A stretch of DNA of 22,702 nt from CAZIGM01 sp964538675 (GTDB taxonomy: Bacteria; Bacillota; Bacilli; Tepidibacillales; Tepidibacillaceae), in NCBI GenBank assembly GCA_964538675.1, contig CAZIGM010000031.1, positions 1 through 22,702 on the forward strand, in the 5' to 3' direction. The position numbers and the translations under genes are program-made. The notes beneath the pieces are model-generated. The model was given only the letters and a program-made list of their open reading frames with translations, searched no databases and was not told the origin of the DNA. This document shows positions 1-7,605 of this stretch, one piece after another. Position 1 is the stretch's first letter. Each line of letters begins with the position of its first letter.

Positions 1-891
1 TTATTTGGGCTATTCTTTTTTGCTGATGAAACAAAAGGAATTATTGGTTGGTATGAATTTGATGGTGTAAAGTTTCAACCTTCAGAATTAATGAAAATAT
101 TCACAATTCTTGCACTTGCAAAGTATTTTGAGAATAGAAAAGAAAAATCATTTAAAAGATTTATCGATTTATATCAGATATTTCTATTTGTTGGAGCTCC
201 ACTTGTACTAATTTTGTTACAGCCAGATTTGGGAACTGCTCTGGTATTTATCTTTATTATGCTATGTATGATGTTAGTTTACGGAGTCAAACTTAAACAT
301 TTTGCAATTCTAGGAGCTCTTGCAAGCTTAGTAATTACTATTTTGTTTTTATTGTATAAGTTCAAGAATGAAATCTTTGATAAAATCGTTCCAGAACATC
401 AATTAGATAGATTAACGTCTTTTATTGACCCTAGTAAAGACCCATTAGGAACAGGATATCAAGTAATTCAATCATTAATAGCAGTAGGATCTGGTCAACT
501 TACTGGAGTAGGATTATATCAAGGTAAACAAGGTAAAAATAATTGGGTACCTGAATCACATACAGATTTTATTTTCTCTGTTATTGCTGAAGAACATGGT
601 TTTATAGGTGCTAGCATCTTGATTTTATTATTATTTTTATTGATTTATAGAATAGTACGGATAGGTATTACAGCTGATGATCAATATGGATTATTTGTTA
701 CTGCTGGAATGGTAGGGATGTTGATATTCACAATATTCGAAAATATTGGCATGACCTTAAGTATAATGCCGATTACGGGAATTCCTCTGCCTTTTATCAG
801 TTATGGGGGTAGTTCATTATTAACTAACTTTATTTCAATAGGAATTATTTTGAATATAGGAATGAGAAGAAGTACATTAATGTTTGAATAA
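1..891 (+). CDS. rodA: RodA/FtsW-family peptidoglycan polymerase (SEDS), 5' truncated by the window
   Basis: SEDS glycosyltransferases polymerise peptidoglycan from lipid II in the cytoplasmic membrane; RodA works with a class B PBP in cell elongation. The reading frame is open from base 1, so the gene begins upstream; the ATG at 91 lies inside the family motif FQPSELMKI and is not the start. Other family marks are PESHTDFIFSVIAEE in the large extracellular loop region and the C-terminal LPFISYGGSS motif, with several hydrophobic membrane segments between them. RodA is preferred to FtsW because the gene lies next to spoIVFAB, where rodA with min genes is usual in clostridia; this is inference from context. 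A terminator follows closely, so this gene ends its own transcription unit. Confidence 0.88.
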   Translation, partial: LFGLFFFADETKGIIGWYEFDGVKFQPSELMKIFTILALAKYFENRKEKSFKRFIDLYQIFLFVGAPLVLILLQPDLGTALVFIFIMLCMMLVYGVKLKHFAILGALASLVITILFLLYKFKNEIFDKIVPEHQLDRLTSFIDPSKDPLGTGYQVIQSLIAVGSGQLTGVGLYQGKQGKNNWVPESHTDFIFSVIAEEHGFIGASILILLLFLLIYRIVRIGITADDQYGLFVTAGMVGMLIFTIFENIGMTLSIMPITGIPLPFISYGGSSLLTNFISIGIILNIGMRRSTLMFE

Positions 892-917
892 ACCAGTCTT
901 AGCTTTCCATACAGCCT

Positions 918-952
918 AAAACCGCATCGCAAAAAAGCGAAGTGGTTTTTTT
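918..952 (+). terminator. Rho-independent terminator after rodA
   Basis: A 12-position stem (AAACCGCATCGC with GCGAAGTGGTTT, one mismatch and one G-U pair) closes an AAAAAA loop and runs directly into a T tract. It separates rodA from the spoIVFA operon. Confidence 0.88.
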
Positions 953-1027
953 ATGTTACTTTACGAATAAATTAACTAGACAAGTCATATCTTTTATTAG
1001 GAAAAGTTAGTAAGGAGGATTTATTGG

Positions 1028-1672
1028 ATGGGTAAAAATTCTAATATTCAAAAAAGAAGGCTGAAGAAGCTAACAAAAATAGATAGTGGAATTGGGCTAA
1101 AAGTTAAAGATGCACAGATTATCAGGTTGGGGTCATCTATATTTTTGTTGATTGTCGTTTATTTAATATTTCAAGTAAATCAACCCTATGCCTTAAAAGT
1201 TCAAGAATTTATTGAGGAAACACTTACAAGAGAATTTAACTTTTCAGGAGTGTACGATATATATGAAGAAAAATTTGCGGGTAGTCCAGCTATTATTCCT
1301 ACTTTAGTAAAGAAGGATAATGATGAATATAGTGAATATGCTTTTATTTTACCTATTACTAATTCTCCTTTAGTAACTAAACAGACTGAGCAGGGAATTA
1401 TTTTAAAAATAGAAAAAGAGGAAAAGGTCGTTGCAATTGGGAAAGGTATAATAGAAAATGTAGGGAAAAATGATGTATTAGGTAATACCATTTTAATTCG
1501 CCATCAAAACGGTATTCTAGTTACTTACGCAATGTTAAAAGATATAACAGTAGAAATAGATGAGTGGGTTGAAAAGGGACAAGAAATTGGATCTGTTGTT
1601 AACAATTTATATTTCTCAATATCTAAACAAAATGAATACTTAAATCCTATGGAAGTGATCTCATTTGAATAG
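1028..1672 (+). CDS. spoIVFA: SpoIVFA-like protein, catalytically dead M23 (LytM) domain
   Basis: The 214-residue protein has a basic cytosolic N-terminus, one membrane segment at about residues 32-50, and a C-terminal LytM-type domain at about 120-212. The fold is recognisable from GIIENVGKNDVLGN, ILIRHQNGILVTYAML and VEKGQEIGSV. The metal ligands of active M23 enzymes are missing: the usual HxGxD position reads TEQGIILKI (120-128) and the final HxH position reads LYFSI (194-198). Loss of catalysis and a gene overlapping an M50 protease are what is known of SpoIVFA, which in Bacillus holds SpoIVFB inactive in the outer forespore membrane until SpoIVB cleaves it. The start has a strong AAGGAGG. 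A GTCATAT box near 984 resembles a sigma-E -35, but I see no convincing -10. Confidence 0.8.
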   Translation: MGKNSNIQKRRLKKLTKIDSGIGLKVKDAQIIRLGSSIFLLIVVYLIFQVNQPYALKVQEFIEETLTREFNFSGVYDIYEEKFAGSPAIIPTLVKKDNDEYSEYAFILPITNSPLVTKQTEQGIILKIEKEEKVVAIGKGIIENVGKNDVLGNTILIRHQNGILVTYAMLKDITVEIDEWVEKGQEIGSVVNNLYFSISKQNEYLNPMEVISFE

Positions 1673-2564
1673 CATAGGAGCAATTAATTTTAAAGCGTCA
1701 CTATTTAATTTAGATAATATTAAAATCACTATTAATCCATTTTTTTGGATTATTATTATTGGAGCATTAATCACTGGACAATTTATAGAAATAATTACAT
1801 TATTTACGGTGGTTATTATTCATGAATTAGGTCATGTATTTGTTGCAAAAAGTTACGGTTGGAGTATTAAAGAGATACAATTACTTCCCTTTGGAGGAAT
1901 GGCTCATATGAAGCAAGAGAATGATTCTATCTGGGAAGAATTTATAGTAGCAATATCTGGTCCGTTGCAAAATTTTTTTATGATTTTTATAGCCTTAGGC
2001 TTTGTAAAAATTAACCTGTGGTCAGAAGAGTGGACCACTTTTTTTATTAATGCAAATATTATTATTGGATTGTTTAATCTGTTGCCTATATCACCACTTG
2101 ATGGGAACAAAATGTTCAAATGTATCTTATGTTTATTTTTTTCATATAAAAAAACTTTAACATATTCAATTTTTATTAGTATAATATTAAATATTTTTTT
2201 GATATTATGGGCATGTGGTTTATTATATATAGGAAAAGTTAATATAAATGGTCTGATTTTGGGAGTTTTCTTTATAGTAATTACTTTGAGTGAAATAAAG
2301 CAATTACCTTACTTGTATTGGCAATTCTTATTAAAAAAGGCTGATCTAGTACCAAAAAGAAATATTCCTGCGATATTAATAATTGTTAATAAGGATACAA
2401 TAGTTATGTCTGCACTAAAATTATTAAGACGAGAGCGGTATCATATGTTTTATATATTATCTAATAAGGGTGAGGTAATAAAAATAATTTCTGAGGAAAG
2501 ATTGTTACGTTGTATATATAATAAGAATGAATTATATCAACCAATTTCACTACTAATTAATTAG
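1665..2564 (+). CDS. spoIVFB: SpoIVFB-like M50 intramembrane metalloprotease
   Basis: This is a 299-residue site-2-type protease. The zinc motif HELGH is at residues 53-57, the SGP motif at 98-100, and the second metal motif NLLPISPLDG at 138-147 supplies D146. About six hydrophobic segments are visible. The C-terminus (about 230-295) looks like a single CBS-type domain, as in SpoIVFB. In Bacillus, SpoIVFB cuts the pro-sequence from sigma-K in the outer forespore membrane and its CBS domain senses ATP. The start is TTG, inside the last codons of spoIVFA (8-base overlap), with GGAAG upstream; translational coupling is likely. The position after the catalytic DG reads NK instead of the commoner GR, which is outside the metal ligands. 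Confidence 0.88.
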   Translation: MNSIGAINFKASLFNLDNIKITINPFFWIIIIGALITGQFIEIITLFTVVIIHELGHVFVAKSYGWSIKEIQLLPFGGMAHMKQENDSIWEEFIVAISGPLQNFFMIFIALGFVKINLWSEEWTTFFINANIIIGLFNLLPISPLDGNKMFKCILCLFFSYKKTLTYSIFISIILNIFLILWACGLLYIGKVNINGLILGVFFIVITLSEIKQLPYLYWQFLLKKADLVPKRNIPAILIIVNKDTIVMSALKLLRRERYHMFYILSNKGEVIKIISEERLLRCIYNKNELYQPISLLIN

Positions 2565-2577
2565 GTGGGAGAAAAAA

Positions 2578-4023
2578 ATGAAAAAAATAATTATTAATTA
2601 TAACGAAAATAGATCAAGAGCTGCAGTAATAGAAGATGAACATCTAGTGGAATATCATGTTGAAAAGCCTTCTGAAGAATTGGTGGGTAATATTTACGTT
2701 GGAAAAGTAGTTAACGTATTACCGGGAATGCAAGCAGCTTTTGTTGACATAGGAATAGATAAAAATGCTTTTTTATATGTTGGTGATGCTGTATCTATAA
2801 ATGATGAGGAAGTTGAAAGAGAAGATATAAATATTAATGAAGTATTACAGCAAGGACAAACAATACTTGTCCAAGTAAAGAAAGAGGCTTTTGGTAATAA
2901 AGGACCAAGAGTAACTGCACATATTTCAATAGCTGGTAGATTTATTGTTTATATGCCAAACAGTAAATATATCGGGGTTTCCAAAAAGATTACTGATGAA
3001 GATGAAAGAAATACATTAAAAACATTAGGGGAAGATCTTCTAATAGGCAACGAAGGCATGATAATAAGAACTAAAGCTATGGAAGTAAACGAAGAATACT
3101 TAAATGATGATCTGGAATTTCTTAGAGGAGTATGGATAACAATTCTAGAAAAAAGCAAAAAGGTATCCTCTCCTAATTTAGTATACAAAGACCTAGACTT
3201 AACTTTCAGACTTATTAGGGATATATTTTCAGAAGATGTTGAACAATTTGTAATTGACGATGGTTATGAATTTGGTAGGATAAAAGAGTTTATAAATAAT
3301 ACAGTACCAGAATATTGTGATAGATTGAATTTGTATCAAGGGGAAGATATATTTAATGCATATGACCTTCAACACGAAATTAACAAATTAATAAGAAGAA
3401 AAGTATGGTTAAAAAGTGGTGGCTATCTAATAATTGATAGAACTGAAGCACTTACAGCTATTGATGTGAATACAGGTAAATATATTGGGCATTCACGTTT
3501 AGAGGATACAATTTTCAAGATTAATTCAGAGGCAGCAGTAGAGATTGCAAAACAGTTAAGATTGAGAGATATTGGCGGTATTATTATAATTGATTTTATT
3601 GATATGGAAATTGAGGGGCATGGTGAGAAAATTATTGCTGTACTTGAAGAGGAATTAAAAAAAGATAGAACAAAATCAAGTGTACTTGGTATTACACAAC
3701 TAGGTCTAGTAGAAATGACACGGAAGAAAGTAAGACAAAGTATAGATAATGTTTTATTAAAGCCTTGTCCAGTATGTGAAGGAGAAGGGAAAGTTATTTC
3801 TGAGGAAGAGATATTTGATAAGATTAAGAGGGAGGCAGTAGCCTTTAAAGAATATTCATTTGTAAATTTCGTAATATTGGAAGTTCATCCTTTTATAGCT
3901 GCCCTACTTAATAGAAATGAAGAGGAATTACTACATAAATTAGAAGAAGTAAGTGATAAGGAAATAAGAATTAGAGAAAATTGCTTTATAAATTTAAATA
4001 GTTATAAGTTTCAATTTAAGTAA
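2578..4023 (+). CDS. rng: Ribonuclease G/E (Rng/Rne family)
   Basis: This 481-residue endoribonuclease of RNA decay and rRNA maturation has an N-terminal S1 domain (about 38-115, with VGNIYVGKVVNVLPGMQAAFVDIG). The catalytic core has D296 and N298 in AIDVNTG and D339 in IIIDFIDM. The zinc-link CPVC (397-400) is the site that joins protomers in the E. coli enzyme. These residues keep the same mutual spacing as D303, N305, D346, C404 and C407 of E. coli RNase E. The protein lacks the long C-terminal scaffold of RNase E, so it is RNase G-like in size. It starts 13 bases after spoIVFB with a GGTGGGAG site, so it is probably in the same operon. In clostridia this gene often sits directly before rplU; here about 3.5 kb intervenes. 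Confidence 0.93.
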   Translation: MKKIIINYNENRSRAAVIEDEHLVEYHVEKPSEELVGNIYVGKVVNVLPGMQAAFVDIGIDKNAFLYVGDAVSINDEEVEREDININEVLQQGQTILVQVKKEAFGNKGPRVTAHISIAGRFIVYMPNSKYIGVSKKITDEDERNTLKTLGEDLLIGNEGMIIRTKAMEVNEEYLNDDLEFLRGVWITILEKSKKVSSPNLVYKDLDLTFRLIRDIFSEDVEQFVIDDGYEFGRIKEFINNTVPEYCDRLNLYQGEDIFNAYDLQHEINKLIRRKVWLKSGGYLIIDRTEALTAIDVNTGKYIGHSRLEDTIFKINSEAAVEIAKQLRLRDIGGIIIIDFIDMEIEGHGEKIIAVLEEELKKDRTKSSVLGITQLGLVEMTRKKVRQSIDNVLLKPCPVCEGEGKVISEEEIFDKIKREAVAFKEYSFVNFVILEVHPFIAALLNRNEEELLHKLEEVSDKEIRIRENCFINLNSYKFQFK

Positions 4024-4062
4024 ATCAGATGTTTACCGTAAATTACAATATTAAATTAAATT

Positions 4063-4092
4063 CTGATAAGGTAGTTAAAATGCTGATACATT
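4063..4092 (+). promoter_or_regulatory. Putative mother-cell (sigma-E/K-like) promoter before the ATP-grasp gene; copy 1 of a repeated 28-bp element
   Basis: Two CTGATA boxes start at 4063 and 4083. The second continues as GATACATT, one base from a sigma-E type -10 (CATACA.T). The ATA of the first box lies 16 bases upstream of GATA, which fits the usual spacing between the -35 ATA and the -10. A 26/28 identical copy lies at 6343-6370 in front of another gene of the same insert. Assignment to sigma-E or sigma-K is inference. Confidence 0.45.
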
Positions 4093-4160
4093 AATTTTAA
4101 TTAAATAATATAAATATAATGATAGTTACTTTTCAAATAGTTTAGTAATACGGTAAGGTG

Positions 4161-5480
4161 ATGAAAATATTGAAGATAAAATGGGTTACTGAATTGGAAA
4201 ATAATACAATCATCCTCTCTACTGAACTCCGTAGCGATTTCAAAATTCTCTCAAAATCATATTTCTTGCATTTTGGTGCTTGGAAAAAAGAAGTGATACT
4301 TAAATTTGATAATTCTCTTTCCGAGAATATAATTGGATTGCCAATACGATTAATGGAAGATTTTGTTATCTCAGACAACCTACCTTATGAAATATATATA
4401 AGAGGAGTAAATATATATCTTGGACCAGTAATTGCTATTTTAGCTAACAAAAAAGATTTGACACCAAAATTGTTGAACAAATATTGGGGATATTTTCTAA
4501 ATTATCATCAGATAAAAGGTCTTATATATATTTGTTCGCTTAACGGAATTAATCAATCAAATAAAACTGTTGAAGGGTATTATTATAAGCCTCCTATGAA
4601 TCGAGATAAAGCTGAATTTATAGAAGGTGTTTTCCCATATCCGTATGTTGTATATAGAAGAATTAAAGTAAGTAATAACTTTATCTACAATGATTTGATA
4701 ATACATGCAAAACATAGAGTTTTCAATCAATATCGTTTTAATAAATATGAATTATGGCAAGCTCTATATTCAGAGTCTCAAATTCGAAAACATTTGCCAC
4801 ATACAAAATTACTTATTAATAAGAAAAGCTTAGATATGATGCTCAAATTATATGGGACAGTATATTTGAAACCGATAAACGGCTCTTTTGGCAAAGGTAT
4901 TATTAAGGTAATGCTCACAAGTGAAGGTTATCTTTTTATTAACTGGCAGAATATAAAGAAAATAATATTTAACCGAAAAGAAGTATCTGCTTACCTTGAA
5001 AGAATCAAAAACGGTAGAGAATATATAGTTCAACAAGATGTTGGCATTATCATCGAGAAAAAAAATATTGATTTCAGAGTAATTATGCAAAAGGATGAAA
5101 ATCAAAATTGGAGTTATTCTGGAACAATTACCCGTTTTGGTAAAATTGGGAGAATCTGTACTAATGATGTAAGCGAAATTAGTTTAGGAAAAGATGCATT
5201 ACAAAACGTTTTTTCATTAAGTGATAAGGAATCATATAATAAAGAGCATGAGATTATTGAAATTTGTACTTTAGCCTGTGAGACTATAGAATATTTCTTT
5301 GGAAATTATGGTGATGTTGGAATTGATATAGTTATTGATTCAAATTTAAAAGTTTGGATTCTTGAAATTAACGACCTTCATCAACATATTTTAGCTGCCA
5401 AATTGGCAAATTATCCTCAAATATACGAAAAAGTTATTACACGTCCCCTCGAATATGCTAAATCACTGGCTGGATTTTAA
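4161..5480 (+). CDS. YheC/YheD-family ATP-grasp protein, spore-coat associated
   Basis: The protein has about 439 residues. The N-terminal half (to about 200) is the variable YheC/YheD region. The C-terminal half is an ATP-grasp fold with a nucleotide-binding strand and loop YLKPINGSFGKGI (about 235-247), EYIVQQDVGI (about 287-296), DFRVIMQKDENQNW (about 304-317) and a metal-binding ILEIND near 400-405. In B. subtilis, YheC and YheD are sporulation proteins associated with the coat; their reaction is not established, but ATP-grasp enzymes usually ligate a carboxylate to an amine. ATG at 4161 follows AAGGTG very closely (the GTG at 4158 is in frame). TTG at 4170 would have better spacing, so the exact start is uncertain. 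A repeated sigma-E/K-like element precedes the gene. It is the first gene of an insert between rng and rplU. Confidence 0.8.
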   Translation: MKILKIKWVTELENNTIILSTELRSDFKILSKSYFLHFGAWKKEVILKFDNSLSENIIGLPIRLMEDFVISDNLPYEIYIRGVNIYLGPVIAILANKKDLTPKLLNKYWGYFLNYHQIKGLIYICSLNGINQSNKTVEGYYYKPPMNRDKAEFIEGVFPYPYVVYRRIKVSNNFIYNDLIIHAKHRVFNQYRFNKYELWQALYSESQIRKHLPHTKLLINKKSLDMMLKLYGTVYLKPINGSFGKGIIKVMLTSEGYLFINWQNIKKIIFNRKEVSAYLERIKNGREYIVQQDVGIIIEKKNIDFRVIMQKDENQNWSYSGTITRFGKIGRICTNDVSEISLGKDALQNVFSLSDKESYNKEHEIIEICTLACETIEYFFGNYGDVGIDIVIDSNLKVWILEINDLHQHILAAKLANYPQIYEKVITRPLEYAKSLAGF

Positions 5481-5513
5481 AATATATCAGAAACTAAAAG
5501 GGAGGTGACCATA

Positions 5514-6335
5514 ATCAAACCAAATCCTTGGTATAACTCGCAGTTATTTGTAAAAAAGAAAGGTAAACATAAGCAATTGGTCAAAACATTGGCTCTGACA
5601 GATTCAATAACATCTTCAAACCAAAAAGCCTTCAAGACGGTCAATGGTACGTCTAACATGAAACACTTTGCCAAAAAGAAAAAAAGTTCTTTATCAAGTA
5701 AAGAAGGCAAAAAAATACTTCAATTCTCCATAAAAGCACCTGAATTTCAGCAATTAGATTCTATCTCCACAAAAGCACCCGAATTTCAGCAATTAGATCC
5801 TATTGTTACCAATGCAAAAATTATCTTCAAAGAAGATCGAGATGGACCTTATATGGAAGTCTCTGTACTTGAAGCCATTTGGACTGTTGAATGGGATAAT
5901 CTAGTGAGCTTGCAATGGAATAAGAACTGGAATGATGTGCATTATGAAACAAAAGTTATTATCGAAGATACCAAACCAAGCCTAGATGGATATTTTCTCG
6001 CAATAAACGGATTAATAAAGATCACTGCTGTTGGGGCAACATCTACTTCTCAAAATCTACAGTACGAGACGCAACACATTCCATTTGATTGTACAGTCAT
6101 TAATCCCTTGGAAGAAGAAATAATTAAAGAAGAAAAACATACTGAAGAAGCTCCATTACTTTACAAAACTTATCCTACAGTAAGTACTGGTGATTGGGAG
6201 GTTAAAGTAATAAAGATAAAACATAGGAAAAACAACGATGGCTTAACAGTTAGTGATGTAATGATTTCTATCTTTGGTCGAGTCTGGTGGTTTAGGAAGC
6301 GATTAATTCCTGTTATTCTTGAAAGAAAGAATTAA
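5514..6335 (+). CDS. Unrecognised protein with 13-residue repeat and a SPOCS-like beta domain; start codon uncertain
   Basis: I do not recognise the gene. A basic, Lys/Ser-rich N-terminus (about 60 residues) is followed by two exact-register 13-residue repeats beginning KAPEFQQLD. A beta-rich domain follows, with EVSVLEAIWTVEWDN and then GYFLAINGLIKITAVG...YETQHIPFDCTVI. A linker of acidic and basic residues leads to a short C-terminal piece with WEVKVIKIKH and VWWFRKRL. The GY...(H)xPFxC signature recurs in the next protein and resembles the SPOCS/DUF3794 type of spore-coat domain (inference). GGGAGGTGA is a strong ribosome binding site, yet no ATG, GTG or TTG stands at normal distance: the in-frame GTG at 5505 lies within that site, and ATA (5511) or ATC (5514) hold the expected place. 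The start given is the best-spaced codon. The gene lies 33 bases after the ATP-grasp gene and is probably co-transcribed with it. Confidence 0.6.
   Translation: MKPNPWYNSQLFVKKKGKHKQLVKTLALTDSITSSNQKAFKTVNGTSNMKHFAKKKKSSLSSKEGKKILQFSIKAPEFQQLDSISTKAPEFQQLDPIVTNAKIIFKEDRDGPYMEVSVLEAIWTVEWDNLVSLQWNKNWNDVHYETKVIIEDTKPSLDGYFLAINGLIKITAVGATSTSQNLQYETQHIPFDCTVINPLEEEIIKEEKHTEEAPLLYKTYPTVSTGDWEVKVIKIKHRKNNDGLTVSDVMISIFGRVWWFRKRLIPVILERKN
5732..5809 (+). repeat. Two tandem 39-bp coding repeats (13 residues each)
   Basis: Unit 1 (5732-5770) and unit 2 (5771-5809) both encode KAPEFQQLD followed by S/P, I and a short variable end. The nucleotide copies are almost identical over the first 27 bases, which suggests a recent in-frame duplication. 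Confidence 0.85.
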
Positions 6336-6342
6336 AAAAAGG

Positions 6343-6372
6343 CTGATAATGTAATTAAAATGCTGATACAAC
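6343..6372 (+). promoter_or_regulatory. Putative mother-cell (sigma-E/K-like) promoter; copy 2 of the repeated 28-bp element
   Basis: This matches 4063-4090 at 26 of 28 positions, with CTGATA boxes at 6343 and 6363 and GATACA as the -10-like part. It stands about 70 bases before the start of the next gene, as copy 1 does before the ATP-grasp gene. Both copies are followed by an A/T-rich stretch containing TAAATAATAT. Function is inferred from conservation and placement. Confidence 0.45.
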
Positions 6373-6437
6373 CTTCTTTTCTAAATAATATATATATATT
6401 GTAATCATGATTACAAAAACTAATATGGAGGTATATT

Positions 6438-7214
6438 ATGGGAATTAATCATAGTTGTAAGGTGCAAGATCCTCGTACTCAGCCTGAATGTGAAAATCAA
6501 GCATGGTTTCCACCTCATATAAAAGTTCCAAAGGTGTTAGTTTATACAAAGGTGCAAGTTAACGTAGACTCATATATTGAGCTTGAACAACAGGCACTAG
6601 AAATAAAACGTATAAAAAAAGATGTTGTACTTAATCAGTGCGAATTGGTACCAACTAAATTTCATCATAGCCATCATCAATTTGCAACCGAGGGGAAACT
6701 CTATCTTGAGGGTTATATTCGTAAAAACATTGAATATGCAACCAATATGACGAATACAAACAGTGCTGTTTGTGGTGATATTCGTCATACCACTGCCCAT
6801 GTTCCTTTTCATTGTGTTACAAAAATTACATTTCCTCATGGACATCAACCAATATTTAAGAAAAGATTTGACAGTGAATCTGACTTTTTAAGAGAAGATG
6901 AATTAGCTCCTAGATTTGATAAAAAATTATTCTCAGAAGAAGTCTTTTATAATGAACAACCTTTCTGTGAATTAGAGGGTGCTAAATTTCATCAACTCGA
7001 TATTGCGTGTACTCTGACACCTGTTATTGGTATTGAGGACGAACAAACCTTCCGAAGATTTCGTGAAAAAGTGGTATTAGATTTATTTATTAAGGTGTTA
7101 CAAGTTCAGCAAGTTAATATCCATAGCCATTACAGATTAAAGGAACAAAATCAAGAACAAAATCAAGAAGAAAATCAAGAACAAAATCAAGAGCAAGAAG
7201 AATTAAAGGAATAA
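6438..7214 (+). CDS. Unrecognised His/Cys-rich protein with SPOCS-like domain and Gln/Asn/Glu tail; candidate spore-surface protein
   Basis: The 258-residue protein starts at a clear GGAGG site. It holds seven cysteines and about fourteen histidines, including KFHHSHHQF. A central beta-type stretch reads LYLEGYIRKNIEYAT ... HTTAHVPFHCVTKITF. This is the same GY-(x)n-H-x-PF-x-C arrangement as in the preceding protein and resembles SPOCS/DUF3794 coat domains. The last 25 residues are low-complexity repeats of QNQE/ENQE. There is no signal peptide or membrane segment, as expected for a protein made in the mother cell and assembled on the spore. I suspect a coat or exosporium component; families such as the clostridial CsxC-like proteins would be worth comparing, but I cannot confirm membership. 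It has its own promoter-like element and a terminator after it. Confidence 0.65.
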   Translation: MGINHSCKVQDPRTQPECENQAWFPPHIKVPKVLVYTKVQVNVDSYIELEQQALEIKRIKKDVVLNQCELVPTKFHHSHHQFATEGKLYLEGYIRKNIEYATNMTNTNSAVCGDIRHTTAHVPFHCVTKITFPHGHQPIFKKRFDSESDFLREDELAPRFDKKLFSEEVFYNEQPFCELEGAKFHQLDIACTLTPVIGIEDEQTFRRFREKVVLDLFIKVLQVQQVNIHSHYRLKEQNQEQNQEENQEQNQEQEELKE

Positions 7215-7238
7215 ACGTATAAAAAAGTTGCTATGTTC

Positions 7239-7264
7239 AGGGAACTAAAGTGTTCCCTTTTTTA
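7239..7264 (+). terminator. Rho-independent terminator closing the inserted gene cluster
   Basis: AGGGAAC pairs with GTTCCCT around the loop TAAAGT and is followed by T7. From here to about 7470 I see no gene or clear signal, only A/T-rich sequence. Confidence 0.88.
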
Positions 7265-7473
7265 ATGCTTTCAGCAATCGAGAATTGCAATATTAAAGAT
7301 CGTGCGACTGTAGTATTCTTAATTATAGCCATAGTAGATTATTCCGTGTGATTGGAAATGGCATCTATATCATATACGGTTTCTCACTATTTCTGTATTT
7401 TTTAAAAAATAACTTGTTACATATGATTTTACAATGAACCAATCACAAGTTTATAAACTAATATTAAAGAAAA

Positions 7474-7502
7474 TTGACACTATATAATAAATATGATAAA
7501 AT
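7474..7502 (+). promoter_or_regulatory. Sigma-A promoter of the rplU operon
   Basis: A perfect -35 TTGACA (7474-7479) is separated by 17 bases from the -10 TAAAAT (7497-7502). Transcription would start near 7509, just at the beginning of the L21-type leader. Confidence 0.8.
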
Positions 7503-7507
7503 TTTTT

Positions 7508-7583
7508 GGTAGTGCTAAAGGCACTTGATACCGCACTGAGTAGGTTTTAAGCATTATTATGCACCTATGATAGGCGAGTCCCT
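7508..7583 (+). promoter_or_regulatory. Ribosomal protein L21 leader (autoregulatory 5' UTR)
   Basis: The stretch upstream of rplU has the features of the Firmicutes L21 leader: a short hairpin AGTGC-TAAAG-GCACT, then GATACCGCACTGAG, TAGGTTTTAAGC, a small hairpin GCATTATTATGC and ACCTATGATAGGCGAGTCC, ending just before the ribosome binding site. In Firmicutes this conserved RNA is thought to mediate feedback by L21 on its operon. Recognition is from memory of the conserved bases, not from a covariance search. Confidence 0.82.
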
Positions 7584-7605
7584 ATATAAGAGGAGGTAAA
7601 TCATA

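Noticed and set aside
7265..7470. Possible small gene or second regulatory RNA before the rplU promoter
   Set aside because: No frame with a ribosome binding site and no stable conserved structure; only A/T-rich sequence was seen.
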